Positions 22,185-32,400 are shown, counted from the first letter of the stretch. The stretch is DNA of 64,000 bases from Neoceratodus forsteri (GCA_016271365.2 CM028131.1:281726001-281790000); one strand, 5' to 3'. Notes: a model not told the origin generated them from the sequence alone. Translations and numbers: made by a program.

Positions 22185-23771
22185 ATGTCTGAAAACCAAA
22201 GAAAAAACGGGCCCACTGGTTTCAACACTGCAGTGAGTGTGGAGGTTTGTTAAGGCCGATCCCCACACCACCTGTGTTATTGTCTGGGGTTTGAACACCT
22301 CGATAGACTGCCACATTTGTAACATTTTCCTAAGTCTACCCTGGAAAGAGATTAGGTAGACTTAGGAAAAGGAGGCGAGAGGTCCGCTGACGATGGTTAG
22401 CCTGTTCGGTTCTGACTGGACCAGAAGGAGTGCCCTCTGACCAGGGTGATACTTTTCGGCAGAGGATAGCCGATCCTGAGGGGCCGGTTCCTACAAAAAG
22501 GAAAAGGAAAGACAAATCAGCCGGTTCGAATCCAGAGGTTCATGTTCCGACCGCTGATGAGATTGCCAGCGATTCAGATTGTTGAATCACTTCGCCCGTT
22601 CCTTCGATCCGGCTCCGTTGGCTAGGGCTTGGTCTGGTCGGTTCCACGGTTCAGGAATATGCCCCTGAAGATTTTTATGAACCGGAATTTGAGGAGGAGG
22701 GGGATTTTGAACAGGATGATGACTATGATGGAGCAGAAAGTCTGGATGTGCCCATTGAACCGAACATCTCCCCAGACAGACCTTCTGGTGTTTCCCTTCC
22801 TAGGCTCTCTGAGTCCCCTCCCCACTATTTGTTTTACAGGAAAGTAGCTGAAACTCTTCAGTTTCCTATGGAGGAAGCTACAGAGGATTAAGAGGAGCCT
22901 GATTTTGTAGAGATGATGGACATCCCAGAGTCCAGGAGGCTGTCTATTCCCTTGCACAAATCTTCTGGGAAACAGACCCAAAACATTTTAGTCTCCTAAT
23001 TCTGTACCTCCTGTTGATAGAAGAATGAATAAGATGTACACCTTATCAGGCTCAGACACAGAGTTTTTCTACCAACAATGCAGCCGTGTTGGGGTGTGCA
23101 GGCTGCAGCCTGTGACAGGGCTAATGTCCCTTGACTTACACCCCCGATAAAGACTCAGGAGGATGGATGCTTTGGTAAAAAAGCAATACATGGCATCCTC
23201 TTTGGGACTCAGGCAGGCTAATTATATGGCCTATACAGCCGGGTACCAGAAGTCCAGGTGGGACACTGTACTGGCACTGCCTAAACAGGCCTCGCCCCAG
23301 CTGGCCTAGGAACTGGAGGAGGTGGCTGCAGATAGGATTGAGGCATCTAAAGTACAGTTCCATGCTGCTGTGGACTCCAGTGATGTGTCATCAAGAGTCA
23401 TGGCTACATCTGTGACTCTTCAGAGAATGGCTTGGCTCAGATGTGCTAGCCTCTCACAGGACACCCAGGCTAAGGCCATGGATTTCCCTGTGGAAGGTAA
23501 TTCTTTGTTTGGGGAGCAGACAGAGAATTACATGAAGAAGATGGAGGAGTATAGGACCACTTATAGGAGTGCACAGGCCAAGGAGAGGCAGGCAACTCCT
23601 CAAAGGCAGCATTCTAGGGGCAGGGGCAGGCCTTTTCATAGGCCTTTCTACCAAGCACAGGCCTCTTCTCCCTTTTCACAGAGGGGGTTCTTCAGAGGGA
23701 GAGGCAGAAGGGGGATGAGCAGGGCTGCATCCACTCCTCGGCCTAAGGCCCCCGCCAAGCAGACACCCTGA
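22185..23771 (+). pseudogene. DIRS-1A gag-like ORF, broken
   Basis: The start is placed at the ATG that also opens the homologous ORF of DIRS-1C (MSEKPKKKT at 42497). A Cys/His cluster follows but is frame-shifted here. The middle is acidic (about 22650-22760). A longer open part (23322-23771) holds DSSDVSSRVMATSVTLQRMA, NSLFGEQTENYMKKMEEY and a basic GRGRPFHRPF tail, which may bind nucleic acid. It ends at a TGA at 23769-23771. In DIRS elements this ORF takes the place of gag. Several stops, e.g. near 22890, inactivate it. Confidence 0.7.
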
Positions 23772-23816
23772 TGGGTCTGCCTGGGCGACTCTCCTATCCT
23801 TGTAGGGGGCAGGCTG

Positions 23817-25672
23817 ACTTACTTCATCCAGGACTGGGTGTCTGTTACTTCAGACAAGTGGGTCCTGGAAGTAGTAAGCCAGGGACTGGTTCTCAGCTTC
23901 AAAAAATTTCCGAAGTTGAGAGCCAGATCTTTTCCACCTGCAAGTCTCTCTGAAACCCTTGCCCTAGAGGCAGAAGTTTAATCTCTTCTGGCCCTAGGAG
24001 CCATAGAGAGAGTACCTACCCTACACTGGGGCAAAGGTCTGTACTCCAGGTACTTCCTTACCCCAAAAAGACAGGGGAGTGGCGACCCATCCTAGATCTA
24101 AGATACCTGAACAAACATCTTTTAAAACCAAGGTTCAAGATGGTGACTCTGGGAATAATTCTTCCCTCTCTAAGGCCAGGGGACTGGCTAGCCTCCCTGG
24201 ACCTCAAAGATGCCTACTTTCACATTCCCATCAGGTGCTCCCACAGAAAGTACCTCAGGTTCAAGTTGCCCTCAGGCCATTATCAGTTCAAAGCAATGCC
24301 CTTTGGCCTAACATCAGCCCCAAGGGTTTTCACAAAGTGCCTGGCAGTAGTAGTGGCCTTTTTAAGAAGGCAGAAGATTTCCATCTTTCCATATCTGGAC
24401 GACTGGCTCATAGTGGGTCAGTCTCCAGACCAAGTCAAGTCAGACCTGCAAGTGACCCAGCAAGTGCTATCTTCCCTGTGGTTCCTTCTCAACCTCCCCA
24501 AGTCAGTCCTCGAACTAGTGCAGCTTCGAACTTTTATAGGGGCAGAGCTAGATACTGTCAAAGCAAGAGCCTTTCTTCCCCTGGAAAGGGCAAGAGTTCT
24601 TGTGGAGCTGGCTTCTTCCTTCAGCCTTCAGGTGTCCCGACCAGCAAGGCACTTCCTTCAGCTCTTGGGCCACATGGCAGCTTCTACAGCAGTGGTCCAA
24701 GGGCCAAGATTTCAGATGAGGGACATTCAGTTCCATCTGAGGGCCTTTTGGTCCCAAAAGAAGAACCCTCTTACCAAACTGATTTCAGTGGCTTGAACAC
24801 TGATCCAAGCCCTTCAGTGGTGGCAGGATCAGGACAGTTTAAGGCAAGGGGTCCCATTTGTCACTCAGTCTCATTCGGCGGTCCTTACCACGGATGCTTC
24901 CCTTTTGGGGTGGGGAGCTCATCTGGGAGCTCTCACAGCCCAGAGGCTGTGGTCCCCTCAGGAGTCCCTTCTTCATATCAATCTCCTGGAACTCAGAGCA
25001 GTTTTTCTGGCCCGGCAAGCTTTCTCTCAGTCTGTGCAGAACAAGGTGGTTCAGGTCAGAACAGACAACACCACCACCACCATGTGGTACATCAACAAGC
25101 ACGGAGGCACTCGGTCTACGGCCTTGTGCACAGAGGCCATGAAATTGTGGTCTCTGGCTTATTCCCTACAAAATCTCTGACAGCAGTCCACCTGCTGGGA
25201 AGGACAGTGTGCTAGCAGATGCACTGAGCAGGATCTCCCAGGGCCATCACGAATGGTCCCTGGACCCCTTAGTGTTGAAAGTAATTTTCTCAAGGTGGGG
25301 CACTCCAGAGATAGATCTCTATGCAGCCCCAGACAATCATCAACTTCCTCTGTTTTGTTGCAGACCCCCAGTCCTGGGTTCAGTCCCTCTGGATGCTCTG
25401 ATTTTGAACTGGGAAGGGAATTTCTGTATGCCTTCCCTCCCTTTCCTCTACTGTTCAAAGTTCTAGTCAGGATAAGGTCACAACCTTGCAAAGTGATTCT
25501 GATTGCTCCAGACTGGGCCAGACAGCCTTGGTACTGTCTGTTGCTGTCTCTAGCAGTCCATCTTCCCCTGTCTCTTCCCAGGAATTATAACCTGTTAGCC
25601 TCCTCTCAGGGGAGGATTTGGTACCCCAATCTTCGGTCTCTCAATCTCAAGGCGTGGCTCTTGAAGAGTTAG
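23817..25672 (+). pseudogene. DIRS-1A pol: RT, RNase H and DIRS-specific C-region
   Basis: RT occupies about 24060-24640, with LASLDLKDAYFHIPI (motif A), MPFGLTSAPRVFTKCL (motif B) and FPYLDDWLIVG (motif C, intact Asp pair). RNase H lies at about 24860-25250: TTDASLLGWGAHLG, HINLLELRAVFLA, RTDNTTTTMWYINK. After it comes DLYAAPDNHQLPLF, then ILIAPDWARQPWY, a block shared by all copies here and located where other DIRS elements carry a methyltransferase-like domain. Lesions are a TAA near 23980, a TGA at 24796 and a frameshift near 25180 that spoils the ADALSRISQGHHEW end of RNase H. Confidence 0.85.
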
Positions 25673-26709
25673 AGTATGCAGATTTGCATCTGTCTCAGGG
25701 GGTTCTGGATATTCTCAAAGCTTCTCGAAAGCCGTCCACCAGAAAGACTTATAACTCCAAATGGAAAAGATTCAGCATTTGGTGTTCCAAGAAGCATATT
25801 TCTCCAGACACTGCTGAATTGCCTGCAGTTTTGGATTATATGGTCCATCTTAATGGCCTAGGCCTCAGACCAGCTACTCTCAAGGTACAGTTGTCAGCTG
25901 TTTCTGCTTTTCTGTCAGTGGGGAAGTCTTCCTCACTATCTTTTCATCCTGTGTTCTGTAAATTTTTCAAGGGATTGCTTCATACCAACCCTCCCTTTAG
26001 GGATCCTGCCCCTGCCTGCGACTTAAATGTTTGCATTGCTCAACTTATGCAACCTCCTTTTCAGCCTATGTCCTCAGCAGAGCTTAAGTACTTGACTTGG
26101 AAAACTGTGTCTTTGGTAGCCATTACCTCTGCCAGTCATATCAGTGAACTGCAAGCCCTGTCAGTGGAACCTGATTTTATCTCCTTCCATAGGGATAAAG
26201 CGGTCCTTAGAACCAATAGGAGGTTCTTGCCCAAAGTGGTCTCAGACTTCCACTTGAATCAGTCTGTGTCTCCTCCTGTCTTCTTCACTGATCATTCCTC
26301 CTCAGGAGAGAGGAGGCTACACAGTTTAGATGTTAAAAGAGCCCTTAGCTACTACATAGAGCATACCAAGGGCCACAGGTTTGATTCTCTCCAGTTGTTC
26401 CTCACTTATGGGGAAGTGGGAAAGGGCAAACCTGCCACCAAGAGAACTGTTGCCAGGTGGATTGTGTCTTGTATACAATTCTGCTATGAGAAACTCGGAA
26501 AGATTCCACCCTCAGGCCTGAGGGCTCACTCTACAAGAGGTACAGCTGCTTCCCTGGCTGTAGCCAGTGATATCCCTTTGTTAGAAATTTGTCAAGCAGC
26601 CACCTGGAAAACAGTCCATATCTTTACCAAGCATTACTTTCTGGATATCCAGGCTAGGAGTGATGCTCGGTTTGGCACAGCAGTACTTCAGTGCCTATTC
26701 CCAAAGTAG
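25618..26709 (+). CDS. DIRS-1A tyrosine recombinase, open but with a catalytic substitution
   Basis: This intact 363-codon ORF overlaps the end of pol in another frame. Residues about 35-125 are the SAM-like core-binding part (RKPSTRKTYNSKWKRFSIWC). Residues about 150-345 are the catalytic domain. HxxR is present as H304-S-T-R307, W330 fills the second His/Trp position and Y340 (KHYF) is the nucleophile. The first catalytic Arg position, in the motif xISEL, is His174 (SASHISEL), whereas the sister copy C reads SARRISEL. The enzyme family joins the circular DNA copy to the genome. Loss of the first Arg should cripple it. It ends FPK before the ICR. Confidence 0.85.
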   Translation: MVPQSSVSQSQGVALEELEYADLHLSQGVLDILKASRKPSTRKTYNSKWKRFSIWCSKKHISPDTAELPAVLDYMVHLNGLGLRPATLKVQLSAVSAFLSVGKSSSLSFHPVFCKFFKGLLHTNPPFRDPAPACDLNVCIAQLMQPPFQPMSSAELKYLTWKTVSLVAITSASHISELQALSVEPDFISFHRDKAVLRTNRRFLPKVVSDFHLNQSVSPPVFFTDHSSSGERRLHSLDVKRALSYYIEHTKGHRFDSLQLFLTYGEVGKGKPATKRTVARWIVSCIQFCYEKLGKIPPSGLRAHSTRGTAASLAVASDIPLLEICQAATWKTVHIFTKHYFLDIQARSDARFGTAVLQCLFPK

Positions 26710-26740
26710 GTTCTCTCCCTCCTCCAAGGAGGTACTGTTT

Positions 26741-26847
26741 AGTAGTCTGCAGTTTGTCAGAATACGGCAAGACTTCATGTTGTTTGAAGAAAAAATTACT
26801 CACCTCAGTAATTGTGTTTCTTCTAATGGAGTCTTGCTGTATTCTGA
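26741..26847 (+). repeat. DIRS-1A internal complementary region (ICR)
   Basis: The first half (TCTGCAGTTTGTCAGAATAC, then CTTCATGTTGTTT) is the reverse complement of the left terminus. The second half (TTACTCACCTCAGTAATTGT, then GGAGTCTTGCTG) is the reverse complement of the right terminus. The join of the two ends is thus represented head to tail. In the DIRS replication model this region templates completion of the terminal repeats on a circular intermediate. Confidence 0.9.
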
Positions 26848-27107
26848 CCTCCCTCCCTGCCTCCCCTCTCAGAACCTGGTTTTTGGGAAGTGGGTGGGCA
26901 GGTGCAGTGCTGCACCCCAGAGGTGCTTCTTGCACACCCTCCTTTCTATTTGGGTGTTTTGTTGTATTGTAATCCTTTTTTGGATTGGTTTTGGGTTTCC
27001 TGACTTGAGGCTTCCTTGGGAATCCAAAACTCTCTGTTGCCAGTTGGCTAGTTTAAAATTTTACAATTTCCACATAGTATGATTAGTGAGTTTTTGCTCG
27101 TAAGACT

Positions 27108-27858
27108 CTGACAGTTGGGTTTCAAAGGGCTGCAGACAGAGACCTCAACCGAGCTCGAGCTCAACGTTCCATGCACTGCATGGAAATTTAACCCTTTGTT
27201 CTCCGGGGCAGTTTAAAGAGCTAGTGTACTGCTTGGGATTAATAGTAATTTTCAGATGCAGTCAGCTATCACTTCTTATATCTCAAGTATTTTTTTCTTT
27301 TCTAATTGTTGATTAGAAGATTTTACACCTGGCAGTACTGGGGTGATATGTGGAGCACCACTCTGTCTGGAGGGGAAAAAAAAGTCAGTTATGTTCCTCC
27401 CACCACATCATCAGAAATGAGACCAAACACCTTGAGGCAGCATAGTCCTTGCAGCATGAGCAGTGACTTTCACAAACTACCAATGAAAATGCAGGAAATT
27501 GTGACATCACTAGTAACCAAATGGTTCTCATTGGTTACTAGTGATGCCATAGTCAGTGTGGCCTCAGTGTTGATGTAGTGGGAGGAACAGAACTGACTTT
27601 TTTATTCCTCCAGACAGAGTGCTGCTCCACATAGCACCCTAGTACTGTCAGGTGGAAAATCTTCTAATTAGCAAACAAAAAAGAAAAAATACTTGAGATA
27701 TAAGAAGTGATAGCTGCCTACATTTGAAAGTTAAAATTAATTGCAGGCAGTTTCCAGGCAGTACAGTAGCTCTTTAAGTGCTGGAGCTAACTGCAGTTTG
27801 TCAGAATACAGCAAGACTCCATTAGAAGAAACACAATTACTAAGGTGAGTAATTTTTT
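27108..27858 (+). repeat. DIRS-1A right inverted terminal repeat (interrupted)
   Basis: The reverse complement of the left ITR runs from 27108 to 27212, is interrupted by the MITE at 27213-27777, and resumes at 27778-27858. It ends with ATTACTAAGGTGAGTAATTT. The outermost roughly 45 bases are not present in the left ITR but are present in the ICR, as usual for DIRS ends. Confidence 0.85.
27217..27773. mobile_element. Palindromic 557-bp MITE with TTAA target duplication
   Basis: The element is one almost perfect palindrome. The left arm, AGAGCTAGTGTACTGC onwards, is mirrored by the right end (reverse complement AGAGCTACTGTACTGC) over about 250 bases, including the shared words ATCACTTCTTATATCTCAAG and TCACTCTGTCTGGAGG-like segments. 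TTAA occurs directly outside at 27213-27216 and 27774-27777. It splits the right ITR of DIRS-1A, so it is younger than that copy. It has no coding capacity. TTAA duplications are typical of piggyBac-like transposases, but the ends do not start with CCC. Confidence 0.8.
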
Positions 27859-28455
27859 ATTCCTGCCCATTCACCTCAATTACCCTATCTCCCTTTGTTA
27901 GCCAAACAATTCCTCTTCACCTTCTTTTTTCCCCTTATATATCTAAATAATTGTTTTTTTCCCTGCCCTTGATCCTTTCTACAATATACAGCTGTGTGAC
28001 TGCCATTCCTTCTCTGACTGCCCTTTTGGTTTCCCTTGTTCTCATTGGGTACTTTTCCCATTCTTCCTTCCTTCCCTTGTTTTTTCTTGTACCTGCCTGT
28101 GAAGGCCTTTCTTTTGGCTCTCACTGCTTCCCAGACCTTACCAGAGAACAGTATTGGTTTCTTGTACCTTTTTTCTTGTGATCACGCAAGACTTAGTTGT
28201 CTCAAGAATGGCCCCCTTGATTGCCCCTCATCGTTCCTCCACATCTTTGATGCCGTCCACTCTGACTAACTTCTCCTGGAGCATCTCTCCCTCATCCAGT
28301 TGAAGTCTGCCCTTCTGAAATGTAGGACTTCAGCCTTTGATGAGGACTTACTTGTCCCAGGGGACACGTCGAACCTTATAACGTTGTGGTCACTGAATCC
28401 TAGTGGCATCTCTACTCTCAATTCTCCTACCGCTTTAGAGTTGGTGAGCAGCACA
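27859..28455 (-). mobile_element. CR1-gamma, antisense, second portion
   Basis: Continuation of CR1-gamma after DIRS-1A. Minus-strand codons at 28124-27885 include LFRYIRGKKK (the segment just before RT), and at 28454-28266 they give the end of the endonuclease (LGFSDHNVIRFDV, with the catalytic SDH reading SDH). The segment is AT-richer than the DIRS next to it. It breaks at 28455 where a sense CR1 begins. Confidence 0.75.
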
Positions 28456-29535
28456 TCAAGAAAAACAGAGTGTGGTGGTAAACGGTATACAGTCAGAGGA
28501 GATGCAAGTCACAAGTGGGGTACCTCAGGGATCAGTCTTGGGGCCAGTCCTCTTCAGTATCTTCATCAGTGACATTGCAGATGGACTGGAGGGTAAGGTT
28601 TGTCCGTTTGCAGATGACACCAAGATCTGCAACAGAGTAGATGATCCAGATGGGGTGGGCAGAATGAGAAGAGATCTGGATAAACTAGCAAAATGGTCAG
28701 AAGAGTGGCAACTGGGGTTTAATGCAAAGAAGTGCAAGATCACGCACATAGGGAAGAGAAACTCTGAAGCCACCTATCGGCTGGGAGGGGAGTTGCTGGC
28801 AGTCACAAGAGAAGAAAGAGACTTGGGCATCATCATCACGGATGACTTGAAATCATCCAAGCAGACCACTAAAGTGGTAGGTAAGTCTAGGATATTAGGA
28901 TGTATTAGTAGGGGTATCACAAGTCGGAAGAGGGACGTAATGATCCCTCTTTAGAAGACACTGGTTAGGCCCCATCTGGAGTACGGCATGCAGTACTGGA
29001 GCCCACACCTTCACAAGGACATTAACCAAATTAAGGCAGTCCAGAGAAGGGCAACCAAAACAGTGCAGGGACTGCATCAGAAAACATATGAGGACAGATT
29101 GACAGAGCTCAATATGTATACCCTAGAGCAAAGGAGGGAGAGAGATGATATGATCGAAACATTCAAACACCTTAAGGGCATTAACAAGGTGAGAGAGTGT
29201 AACATGTTTCAATATAAGAAAGAAAAGTAGCAGGACAAGAGGACACAGCATGAGATTAGAGGGAGGCTGATTAAGGGGTAATGTGAGTAAGTTCTTTTTC
29301 ACAGAAAGGGTGGTGGATGCATGGAACGGCCTACCTCAGGAAGTGGTGGATATGAATACAGTGCAGGGCTTCAAACAGGCATGGGATAGGCATAAGGGAG
29401 CAATACAGATTAGTATGAATAGATAGGCCATTGACAGCAAAGGCCGATGGCACATTTTATAAGGTAGAAAAAGAAATGGGCAGACTGGATGGGCCTTGCG
29501 GCCCTTACCTGCTGTCAACTTCTGTGTTTCTAATG
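28456..29535 (+). mobile_element. CR1 3' half, sense, inserted in CR1-gamma
   Basis: A 5'-truncated CR1 begins just upstream of RT motif B and ends with the typical 3' words GGCAGACTGGATGGGCC and CTGTCAACTTCTGTGTTTCT. A 161-codon frame (28472-28954) reads [53 protein letters not shown] and ERDLGIIITDDL. It stops at 28952 and continues at 28988-29230 with DINQIKAVQRRATKTVQG. The two halves of the host endonuclease lie on either side. Confidence 0.85.
28472..29230 (+). pseudogene. CR1 reverse transcriptase fragment
   Basis: RT palm motifs B and C are intact ([16 protein letters not shown]), followed by the connection and C-terminal block. One in-frame TAG at 28952-28954 splits it into 161- and 80-codon parts. 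Since fingers and motif A are missing by 5' truncation, it cannot encode a working enzyme. Confidence 0.85.
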
Positions 29536-30061
29536 GCAACCTGCCTAGTGGGTTCTTTAACTATGTGCACCAGCAGGCAGTCCTGCAGTGTATCCAGTAG
29601 GGCATGACTTCTGGAGGTCCTGGCCCCTGGAATGGTCCAGTCAATATCTGGCAGGGTTAGATCTCCCACCATCACCATCTCCCCCTTTGCCACCCCTCCT
29701 TTCTATTTCTGCCCCTAGCGGCTTATCTGTCTCTTCCCCCTGTCCTAGAGGTATAAACATTATCTCCATTTGTAGTTTCTTGCCTGAGGATGCCGTGAGA
29801 TGAGCAAACAGCGATTCTATTTCCCCGTTACCTCCCCTGATGTTTCCATCCTCTTCTTCCTCTATGCCCTCTATGACATATAGGGCTACACCTCCTCCTT
29901 TATCTTTTCCTGTATCTTGGCTAAACATGTTATAACCTGAGACTGTCAGGTCGCAGTCATTATTTTCTATGGCCCAAGTTTTTGTAATAATTACTAGATC
30001 CGTCTCAGTGTCTGCCAACATTGCCTGGAGCTCAGTTATTTTATTTGCCAGACTCCTGGCA
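29536..30061 (-). mobile_element. CR1-gamma, antisense, endonuclease portion
   Basis: Minus-strand frames at 30084-29641 read LVIITKTWAIENNDCDLTVS. The catalytic ETW is KTW here, so the Glu is lost. Further on VMVGDLTLPDIDWT (GDFN-type motif altered to GDLT) and ALLDTLQDCLLVHIVKEPTR occur at 29693-29505. This is the AP-endonuclease of the same CR1-gamma copy. It is cut at 30062 by a TTAA-flanked element. Confidence 0.75.
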
Positions 30062-30065
30062 TTAA

Positions 30066-30506
30066 AGAGCTGCTGACGCTGCAAACAAAACTTTGAAAAA
30101 CATAATTAAGTACAATTCAGCTTGCATTCCAAATTTATTCCATAGATTTCTCCTCCCCATCTTTCATTACAGAGGAAATTTGTACAAATACATGATCTTT
30201 ATCTGTTAAGAGTTCATCTGCCTTTGTAGCTTACTCCCAACTTCATGTCATAATCCTCTGTTGTGACATCACAATATGTTGCCATGGGAGTAACTGTGAT
30301 GTTACAAGCAGTGCATTATGACCTCAGGTGGGGAGAAAGCAACAGGAATAGATGAACTCTTCAGGAGCAGAGATCCTGTTTTAATGCAATTGGCCTCAGT
30401 ATATAATAAATAATAGGAAGGAAAATACAGAACTAATGTATAACATAAACTGAACTGTGTCTAAATATTATGTTTTGTTTGTTGTCCTGAAGGTGTCAGC
30501 TGCTCT
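30066..30506. mobile_element. 441-bp TTAA-flanked non-autonomous element
   Basis: The ends AGAGCTGCTGAC and GTCAGCTGCTCT form a 12-bp imperfect inverted repeat, with TTAA directly outside at 30062-30065 and 30507-30510. The host CR1-gamma endonuclease/ORF1 junction is interrupted at that point. The AGAGC terminus is shared with the palindromic MITE at 27217-27773, so both may use one transposase family. The interior is AT-rich and non-coding. Confidence 0.65.
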
Positions 30507-30510
30507 TTAA

Positions 30511-31480
30511 GGCAGTTCCCTTTCTATCTTTCTCCTGAGCCCCTCTTGCGTTTTCCTATTCCTTCTCCCTTATTCTTCTCTAGTCTCCCTAATTCTTTAT
30601 TTTTCATGCTGAATGTAGGCTTTATCAACAATCCCTCATTGCCCTCTTCCCTTAACCTGATTTGAACTTCAACCTTATTGTTACCCACCTTGCTGCTACT
30701 AGTCCCCCTGCTCAGGGAGAGCCCTAGCTAGGTTCCCCACCTGCTGTCTGTTCTCAGTGGTTCCCCTAGCCTCAGTCTCCCCTGCAGTCAGTTTAACTGT
30801 CCAACATAAATGTCAGACTTCTGCCCCAGAGCTGACCCCCTCTCTCGTCAGCTGAAGGCCATCACTCTTGAAGAGCCTTCTGTCCTGGAAGCCCCCCCCC
30901 CCAGCTCCCACAAAGTGTTACTCCTCCTCCTGACACCATACTTTCACCCATTAACTCCTCAGTCTCTTCCTTCCTTACTCTATCATACCCATTCCCCTAT
31001 TCCACACGGGAGGACTTTAGAAAAGGTCAAGGAAGCCGAATGTGCCTTCAGTCTGTCTCCCAGCCTCTTAAAGTTCTGCTTCAATGCATCCACAGGCTGG
31101 TTCACCAGTTTGTTAGTACCCAAGCGTACCAACACCCCCAGATTCCCCATCTCTACCATCCTCCCTGTCTTATCTCTATCTATGACGACTGACACACCAG
31201 GAAGGCATCTGACCATTTCACTTGCCGTCCCTCTCCCCGCCCACCACCCTCTCTACTTCCCTAACCATTGAGTTCTTAATCACTAAAACTCTCCTTGCTG
31301 ACTTCCTCCTGTTCTTCCGCTTAGGTGCCACCAAGTTGTTTTGTGTATTTCCCTCAACAGATTTAAAAGTCCCCCTTGGTGGGGGTCAGGTACCTGAGCC
31401 TCTTCCAGGAGTTCAAAGTGATTTGCTCTCTGAATGTTGTGAGAGTGGTTGACTCCCTTGTGGCTGCCCCTGCCCTCCTT
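30511..31480 (-). mobile_element. CR1-gamma, antisense, 5' portion with ORF1 remnant
   Basis: This holds ORF1 of CR1-gamma. On the minus strand, VLVIKNSMVREVERV (about 31300-31255) corresponds to the GDSMVRG Ser block, with GDS changed to KNS. CLPGVSVVIDRDKTGRM, then LVRLGTNKLVN (31216-31100) corresponds to the GTND block, with Asp changed to Lys. It is an SGNH-type ORF1 that has lost its key residues. The right boundary near 31480 is approximate. Confidence 0.65.
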
Positions 31481-31932
31481 CTACCTGCCCACCCACCTTC
31501 CAGTTCCTGGGCCAGTGGGCCTCTGGGGGAGTGGGGGTGTGGACCCTAGCTGAGCCGGTTAGAAGTGTTATAAGTATTTTTATGTAATTGCAGTCCATTA
31601 CGTAGCCATAGATATTAAGCAACATTGTTTATTTGAAGGAAACACAATTGCACATACCCCAGTAATACAAAGCATCATGGGAAACTTATGTAAATCCACA
31701 TGAGAGATTTGGACTGGTTCAGCTTGTTTATTTGAGTGGTATGCGTTAGAGGGCCAATGATTTTCCACTTTCAAACATGGCCAGTTCAATTTGACAAAAC
31801 CTTAAAGTTACTTTTTTTTCCCCCCCAAATTGAGGCCAAATCAGTATGTTTTGTAGAAAATGTCTCAAAATGGGAACAAAGGAAAACATTTCAGATTGTA
31901 GAAGAAGCTGTCAGAAACATGTACATAATTAA
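31481..31932. other. Unassigned AT-rich stretch with a dispersed repeat
   Basis: No gene is recognised. The part 31722-31880 is a diverged copy of 35003-35155: shared words include TTGTTTATTTGAGTGGTATG, GGCCAATGATT, GGCCAGTTC and TTGAGGCCAAATCAG. A frame at 31736-31954 covers it and has no known domain. The stretch ends at the R285 element. Confidence 0.5.
31722..31880 (+). repeat. Dispersed repeat, copy 1 (partner at 35003)
   Basis: About 150 bases align in the same orientation with 35003-35155, beginning TTTATTTGAGTGGTATG and ending near GTTTTGTAGAAAA. The family is not recognised. The second copy begins right beside a TTAA-flanked element, which may be chance. Confidence 0.6.
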
Positions 31933-32039
31933 AACAAGCGTTTGTCAATGCTGAATGTTTGCTTGCTGGCATTAGCAGTGGAAGTGCAGGAGTTAGACAG
32001 TTGCAGTATAGGAATGTCACTGAAGTATTGAACTGATGC

Positions 32040-32400
32040 CAACTCCACCCCCACCCTGCAGAGATGGACAGGCATTGAGGTGTGCCTTTGGGTTGTCACC
32101 CATGACAGTCACGACATTTCACCTTACCCTACCCTTCAGATACTGACAAGTGTCGAGGTGTGCCTTGGGGTGTTTGGGCTTTACATTCACCTCATTCCCT
32201 AAGGACATATGCTGAAATGGGCGCAGTATAGGAGAATAGGGTGAACTCTGGGGGCAAAGGGTCCAAGGCACACCTCGATTCCTGTCACTGGTTGGAGGGT
32301 GGGGGTGGGTGGTGCAATGGCATGAGAATTACTGTTGACAATCCCAAGACACACCCCTGACACCTGTCAGTCCCTACAGGGTAGGGCATTATGGTAGAAA
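32040..32400. repeat. Cluster of GAGGTGTGCC motifs, palindromic arrangement
   Basis: Two direct copies (GGCATTGAGGTGTGCCTT near 32073 and GTGTCGAGGTGTGCCTTGG near 32154) face two inverted copies (AAGGCACACCTCGATTCCTG near 32261 and AGACACACCCCTGACACCTG near 32347). The spacing is about 80-85 bases on each side, so the block is itself an imperfect palindrome. The equivalent block in copy 2 lies at 56250-56580. Such subterminal motif clusters are where transposases of some DNA elements bind. That role is inference. Confidence 0.65.

Larger units (their letters stand above)
21636..27858 (+). mobile_element. DIRS-1A: DIRS-type tyrosine-recombinase retrotransposon
   Basis: This is a complete-looking DIRS element of about 5.66 kb once the internal 557-bp MITE is discounted. 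It has left ITR 21636-21798, gag 22185-23771, pol 23817-25672, YR 25618-26709, ICR 26741-26847 and right ITR 27108-27858 (split by the MITE). There is no obvious target-site duplication, as expected for integration by a tyrosine recombinase. It sits inside antisense CR1-gamma. Gag and pol carry stops, and YR is open. Confidence 0.9.

Noticed and set aside
24079..25215. A 378-codon open frame on the plus strand
   Set aside because: It runs out of frame with the RT/RNase H motifs of DIRS-1A for most of its length and has no family motif of its own. It is a shadow of pol.
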